DNA of 64,000 bases, taken from NCBI GenBank assembly GCA_946122785.1, contig CAMGYJ010000002.1:23782492-23846491 (forward strand), read 5' to 3'. Of this stretch, positions 59,489-64,000 are shown piece by piece (positions within the stretch are counted from its first letter, which is position 1; each line of letters begins with the position of its first letter). The translations under genes were made by a program, and so were the position numbers. The notes beneath the pieces were generated by a model. The model saw only the letters and a program-made list of their open reading frames with translations, was not told the origin of the DNA and ran no database searches. Source of the DNA: Linum tenue. Lineage: Eukaryota; Streptophyta; Magnoliopsida; Malpighiales; Linaceae.

Positions 59489-60134
59489 CAGTGGCGGATC
59501 CAGGGGGTGGCCACCCCGGGCCCCGACCCAGCCCTCCTTTGGATCCAGTGTTAGTATAGTCCTTATGAATTTTTCGATTTTATCCATTCGATCGAGTATT
59601 ATTTTATAATAAGATTGCGTATAATCAGAAAAATAATTCAGATGAACATAATTAAACCACTAGTCTAAATTTAGCCTAGAAATTCCAGCCTCAAAGATTA
59701 TTCGTCTAAGAAAATAATGAAACCTATAATTCTAAAAGTCTAAAACATAAAATACTAAAAGAAATATGAGGTTTGTTTCCTTGAGATTTTTCTAGAGTAG
59801 CTGGTGGATGTAGGGATGGACGCACAATGCAAATTGATTAGTTGATTGATTTGTCTAGTATTGCGGAGAGAACCTTTTCAACAATGAAACATATGAAAAC
59901 TTATTTGCGCAACAAAATGAGCGATGAATTTCTCTCCGATTGCTTAAGTATTTTATTTGAAATAGTGTATATTAATGGTATGATCGTGGACTCCATTATT
60001 GATGCATTCGTTAAATTAAAATACCGATGTGTACAATTGACATTGTAAAAAAAACTATAATCATTATATTTTTTTGATTTAATTTTATAATGAAATGCGG
60101 CCTAATGCTTTTCTGTGTTCTGGATCCGCCGCTG
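59489..60134 (+). mobile_element. Internally deleted hAT transposon (646 bp)
   Basis: Inverted ends CAGTGGCGGATCCAG and the complement of TCTGGATCCGCCGCTG, flanked by a perfect 8-bp target duplication GTACTGAC (59481-59488, 60135-60142). It keeps the C-terminal dimerisation part of a hAT transposase at 59842-60048. Ends and TSD differ from the 795-bp hAT family. Confidence 0.95.
59842..60048 (+). pseudogene. hAT transposase C-terminal dimerisation fragment
   Basis: About 68 codons. IAERTFSTMKHMKTYLRNKM then DEFLSDCLSILFE matches the hAT dimerisation motif (ERxFSxMKxxKxxLRNxMxDEFLxDCL). The DDE catalytic core is missing. Stop TAA at the natural C-terminus, as in hAT proteins. Confidence 0.85.
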
Positions 60135-60142
60135 GTACTGAC

Positions 60143-60936
60143 TATGTTTGCCACCACCATCAAATTTCCTAAAAGGTAGTACCCCTCAGTCATCCGCTAC
60201 ATTACGAAGCATTTACCTTATCAATAACCATATGCACCTTAGAACTTTTTTTTTTTTTTGCGTAGTTAATGATTTCCCCCCTGTTTATGATCTCTCTTGA
60301 GCGACATATATGCCGGCCAATGTAAAAAGGAGGAAGGAAACAGTGTTAATAGAAATGCTCTCTAGCTATGTATTCCCATTTCCACGTCCCCGCTTGTGTT
60401 TTGTTTTGGCACTGCGCGTTGTCTGCCAGTGTTTCCATAAGGAAGTAGCTGGAAAGTCATCATGCACTTGTCTGTCTGTCTACAGTTCCCAAGCAAGTGA
60501 AGAAGTTGCACTACTGTTGATTGATGGCTGCAGGTTCTTTGCTTTTTGGCTAATCCTTGAGGCAGCAGGCGTTCACACAACGTTGATCCAAAAGAGGGGA
60601 TTCTTCGGCCAGCCGGCACCGACTAATCATGTATAAAAGCTACATCTTTGACAAAAAGGGAGGAGCTGTAAAACTAATAAAAATGAAGTGGATAAAAAGA
60701 AACATGCTAGCTCCAGACACACAGGAAGGAAGGAAGGATTTCCCTTTACTTGAACCTTACTCCATCAGTCCACCTCAAAACTAAAATCTCTGCAGCCATT
60801 TTCTAGCTTCAACCTCAATCAAGCTTCAACCACATGTGACGGTTCGATGCCAATATAACGATCTGTTTTTATTGATCTTCAGAATTAATATAGTGGATGT
60901 ATTATCATTTTTCTATGATATTACTTTATCCGAATT
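60143..60936. other. Intergenic; uncharacterised 108-codon frame
   Basis: An open frame 60310-60636 (plus) starts MPANVKRRKETV and has a Cys/Val-rich middle, but no family, signal or neighbour supports it. A T run lies at 60248-60260. I treat it as unsupported. Confidence 0.35.
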
Positions 60937-60950
60937 CTTACTAGTAACTC

Positions 60951-61179
60951 TTTTTTTTTTTTTTTTATAATCCAAGAACATCCTCACACACCATTTGAGT
61001 GGAGCGAGACCAAACTCGGGGGTTCACTTGCTTGAGCACTTCGTGCCCTTCACTAAGATCCCCATTAAATATCTCCGGGAACACCATAGCGGACCTCAGT
61101 GGAGGTCGAACACGAGATCTGCCACTTCCCGAAACACGCATCCACTAAGGACTTCACCGCTAAGCTATGTGACATTTGA
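60951..61179 (-). mobile_element. tRNA-derived SINE (minus strand)
   Basis: On the minus strand a pol III A-box-like TAGCTTAGCGG (near plus 61158-61168) and a B-box-like GTTCGACCTCC (near plus 61101-61111) are followed by a body and an A tail, seen as a T run on the plus strand at 60951-60966. Flanks CTTACTAGTAACTC (60937) and CTTACTAATGGTTAACT (61180) look like a diverged target duplication. Length about 230 bp. Confidence 0.8.
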
Positions 61180-61193
61180 CTTACTAATGGTTG

Positions 61194-62250
61194 GTTAACT
61201 TTACATTTGTTAAGTAAAGCTTTCGGAATGGGTCAATTCCTTCCAAACACAACTACAAAGTACACCATATATATAAAAAAGAAAATAATTACATGCACAT
61301 ATATAATATTTCCCTTTTTTGGTGGTTTTGTTAGGAAGGACGCTATATATATATGCATGCAGTCAAAAAAGCATTTCAAACTACTTACTCTTTGCCTGTG
61401 TCCACATTTAATTTAAGGAGTCCTCGCCAAGCAACCCACGTTTAGTTTTGTCTGTTGGAGTAGCTCCATAGTGAATTGCCCAATTTCACACACACTGTGA
61501 GTTATTATGTGTTGCTACTTCCTAAGCAATTAAATCTAGTTATTAGTTCCTCAACAAGATAGCCTATTGCTCAATTAGTTCACCCGTAATCATGTGTATT
61601 TAGTTTCTCTATGCGACAAAAATTGAAAAGAAAACAAAGCAACCAATTAATTCCCAGGTAACTGCAGACTTAGACTGCATGCTTTCCCATGCGACAAAAT
61701 TTATGGGAAAGGCAACAAGGTGGGAGAGAGAGAGATGCCCTGCGATGAATACCTCCCTTGTTATGAGACAGTTTCTGTGACATAATTTTGTACGCTCCAC
61801 TAAGTAAGTACACATAGCATGTTGGAGATACCGTACTTAATTTGTTGTCTATAATCTATAGTCCAATATTTGGCCTCTCTCCCTCGGGCAATTCAGTAAT
61901 CTGATCGAACTAACTTACCTGACGGTGCTTAATTATCATATTCAGCAAGTATAATTAACAAGGATTGAGATTTTGAGGCAATTACGGAAGAATAAGGCTT
62001 GTTGTCTCTAAGGACCCAATAGTTAATTCACTCATTGTGGAGTTTTTTATATGTTATTTATGGTTAAGTAAGTTTGTGCTTATTTAAAAAAGGTTGTGTT
62101 CGTTCACGCAACTAAAATCTCCATTTTTCTCAAAAAATTTTGTATGCCACATTTTATGGAGTTAAATTTTTATTTTTAATTTATTTTGTAGAAAATGACT
62201 TGCCTTAATCATAATCTACACAATGACGTTCATTTTTATATATATTTTAA
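61194..62250. other. Intergenic, no gene recognised
   Basis: AT-rich with short (TA) and (AG) runs. No coding or mobile-element signature found. Confidence 0.45.
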
Positions 62251-62269
62251 TATTCAAAAATTAATTTTA

Positions 62270-62425
62270 CAATGGCGTGAATAAATAACAACATGCGTGA
62301 ATAAATACCAAACTGCGTGAATAACCATTACTACTTGAGTGAATAACACAATTATTGTGTGAATAAATACCAATATGTTGTTAATAAGCACAAAATTGCG
62401 TAAACAAACACAAAATTACATAAAT
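62270..62425. repeat. Degenerate short tandem repeat, TGCGTGAATAA motif
   Basis: GCGTGAATAA or close variants (GAGTGAATAA, GTGTGAATAA, GCGTAAACAA) recur about every 20-28 bp, six or seven times. Confidence 0.7.
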
Positions 62426-62689
62426 TCGGTGATGGTGACACCTCTAGATGACCATGTTCGTTACAGAAAAAACTTGCAATTATTGGTTATGAATTAAGGA
62501 ATCGATCACAAGATGAAAAAATTGAAACGGGATGCACGTTTTGGGTTTATGGGCCACAATGATTCTTTGCTTTTTCTTAGCGTTCTCGAACGAAATTTTG
62601 CTGAAAAATCCGACTTGCGAGTTGCGATATTCCAACCAGGAGAGTTTCCGATCTCTAAATACAAAAAAAAAAAAATCGGAGAGAAATAA

Positions 62690-63060
62690 AGGAGTTGTAA
62701 TCTTCTTATGCAAAGTACTCGCTGATGGAATACGAGCCTTTTATTATGGAAAGTTTAGCATTACGTGATGCCATAAACTGGTGCATAACACATTTTTTTC
62801 TTTTTGTCAAATTTTATGGGGATTGTCAACAATTGATTCGGCGAATGATGGGAGCTAACTTGTCTCATGATCGGGGTGGTGCTATCTTGGAGGATGCTCG
62901 AAATTTGGCTTCTCTCTTTCATTGGGTTTCGTACTGTTTTGTGTCTCGTCGACTTAATAGGGCTGCCCATCATGTGGCACAAAAGACCCTCTCATCGAGA
63001 GTTCGACTATTGGTCGACTCGCGCGCTTTTCCTGTTAGACTGTCTTTTGAACCCCTGACT
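62690..63060 (+). pseudogene. RNase H-like (RVT_3-type) domain fossil
   Basis: The frame MESLALRDAINWCITHFFL, FYGDCQQLIRRMM, RGGAILEDARNLASLF and CFVSRRLNRAAHHVAQKTLS follows the plant RNase H-like domain found in LINE-derived and related genes (ALAxRDAL, EGDCQQLI, ILEDxRxLxxxF, VxRxxNRVAHxLAxxAL). The catalytic N-terminal strand and start are missing, so it is a fragment. Confidence 0.75.
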
Positions 63061-63129
63061 TTGCAAAAACAATTAAAAAAAAATAGAATGTGCTCGCTGA
63101 GAAAAAAGATTATAGCAAGGACCCCCTGA

Positions 63130-64000
63130 TGAGAGAACCTTAATTTATGCATTTGATAAGAGTTTTCCTCTTATTTCTACTAAACAGCACTGCATCCACA
63201 TTTAATTAGAACTGAACTGATACATGTTACTTTCAGGACACGAAGTAATCGAAAATGTCCAATTAGAAACTGATAATGCGGAGGGACATATATATGTTGT
63301 GCCTGTGGATTCAATGTCATATGCAACTAACTACCCCAAGACAGATATTAGTTTTGCCAGCGTGCCTTGTTGTGTGGATAAAACTCAAAGCTAATTTGGT
63401 GGATTTTTCTTGTCAGGGAGTGACGACGTTACCCACAATAACAATACTCTAGCTAAAATGGGAAAGCAAACAACACTCAGTGTTTATTATATATATAGCT
63501 TTCATCTCCGAGCTGTCGAATTGGTAATGGCCATAGACTTCAGCCGGCCGGCATCCAATCAACATTGGTGAACAGAAAGAAAAAAAGGGCTCACACTGCG
63601 TTTGATATATATATATGAACGATATTTGTTTTTCGATTTACTATACAACAATTGGTTCATCCTTAACCATGTAACCAATTCATGGCTGGAAATGAAAGCA
63701 TATATATATATAACACATGGTGCACTAGCTACTGATTCAGGTCCAGTCCAGTCCAGTCCAGGACATGCAATCATTCACTTTCCATTTAATTCTTTGCTAC
63801 CGCCTTATTCTATTCTTTTACCCCCAGCCAGGATATACTGATTCCATTCCAGTTAGGTTCAAGTATGGAGTGGATCGTGAGTGGATGGATGGATGGAGAA
63901 TTTAATGTCTTCACATTCCTTGTGACTTTATCATTTTTTCAAAATTCAGGTAGATGTTATAAGAAATGATAATTTAATATAAATTCGTCTGATTTGATTC
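63130..64000. other. Intergenic to window end, no gene recognised
   Basis: AT-rich with (TA)n runs at 63606-63620 and 63703-63712, a short CCAGT run (63743-63760) and (GGAT)n near 63883. No supported coding region. Confidence 0.45.

Noticed and set aside
60310..60636. 108-codon plus-strand frame
   Set aside because: No recognised domain and no supporting neighbour or signal; left as unsupported.
33005..64000. CRISPR arrays, bacterial operons or defence systems
   Set aside because: The repeats are LTRs, MITEs and satellites in plant DNA; no spaced identical short repeats or prokaryotic genes occur.

Overview
This is a eudicot-type plant nuclear segment. The genes have many GT-AG introns and encode plant-typical proteins: AP-1 gamma-adaptin, NHL-repeat membrane proteins and a KUP/HAK potassium transporter. 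The sequence between them is AT-rich and largely made of nested transposable elements. Nothing bacterial, organellar or viral was recognised.

Layout. 1-8.5 kb: minus-strand AP-1 complex gamma subunit, 17 coding exons visible, last exon beyond the left edge. 10.1-10.9 kb: a 795-bp hAT-type element with a perfect 8-bp target duplication. 11.9-16.5 kb: two convergent NHL-domain genes with matching intron phases, so probably ancient paralogues. 17.2-23.3 kb: a decayed Copia element (A) holding a 1.4-kb CACTA element. 23.7-24.9 kb: a second Copia pol remnant. 25.4-27.5 kb: the 3' end of a Gypsy element (E) plus other LTR-like sequence. 27.7-31.4 kb: minus-strand KUP-type potassium transporter, 8 exons, 782 residues.

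33.0-39.4 kb: a tandem TRIM-like array next to a minus-strand Copia (C) with a GTTAG target duplication and a 457-bp MITE in one LTR. 39.4-43.4 kb: AT-rich DNA with one MITE and degenerate repeats. 43.4-56.3 kb: the 5' half of a Copia (B), then a complete non-autonomous Gypsy derivative (F; 1364-bp LTRs, gag and protease but no RT or integrase core), then the 3' half of a different Copia (D), itself split by a second copy of the 795-bp hAT family. 56.3-64 kb: intergenic DNA with a hairpin-motif cluster, a 646-bp hAT relic with a perfect TSD, a tRNA-derived SINE and an RNase H-like fossil.

The four host genes serve separate jobs (clathrin-coat sorting at the trans-Golgi, two membrane-anchored NHL proteins, potassium transport) and do not form a pathway. 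The most notable features are in the mobile elements: F looks like a pol-deleted Gypsy whose protease frame runs into an integrase-tail-like peptide; three elements carry an in-frame stop just after the gag zinc knuckle; E and F have family-specific GC-rich iterated palindromes at the same LTR offset; and F sits at an almost seamless B/D Copia junction. I found no clearly new host biological system.
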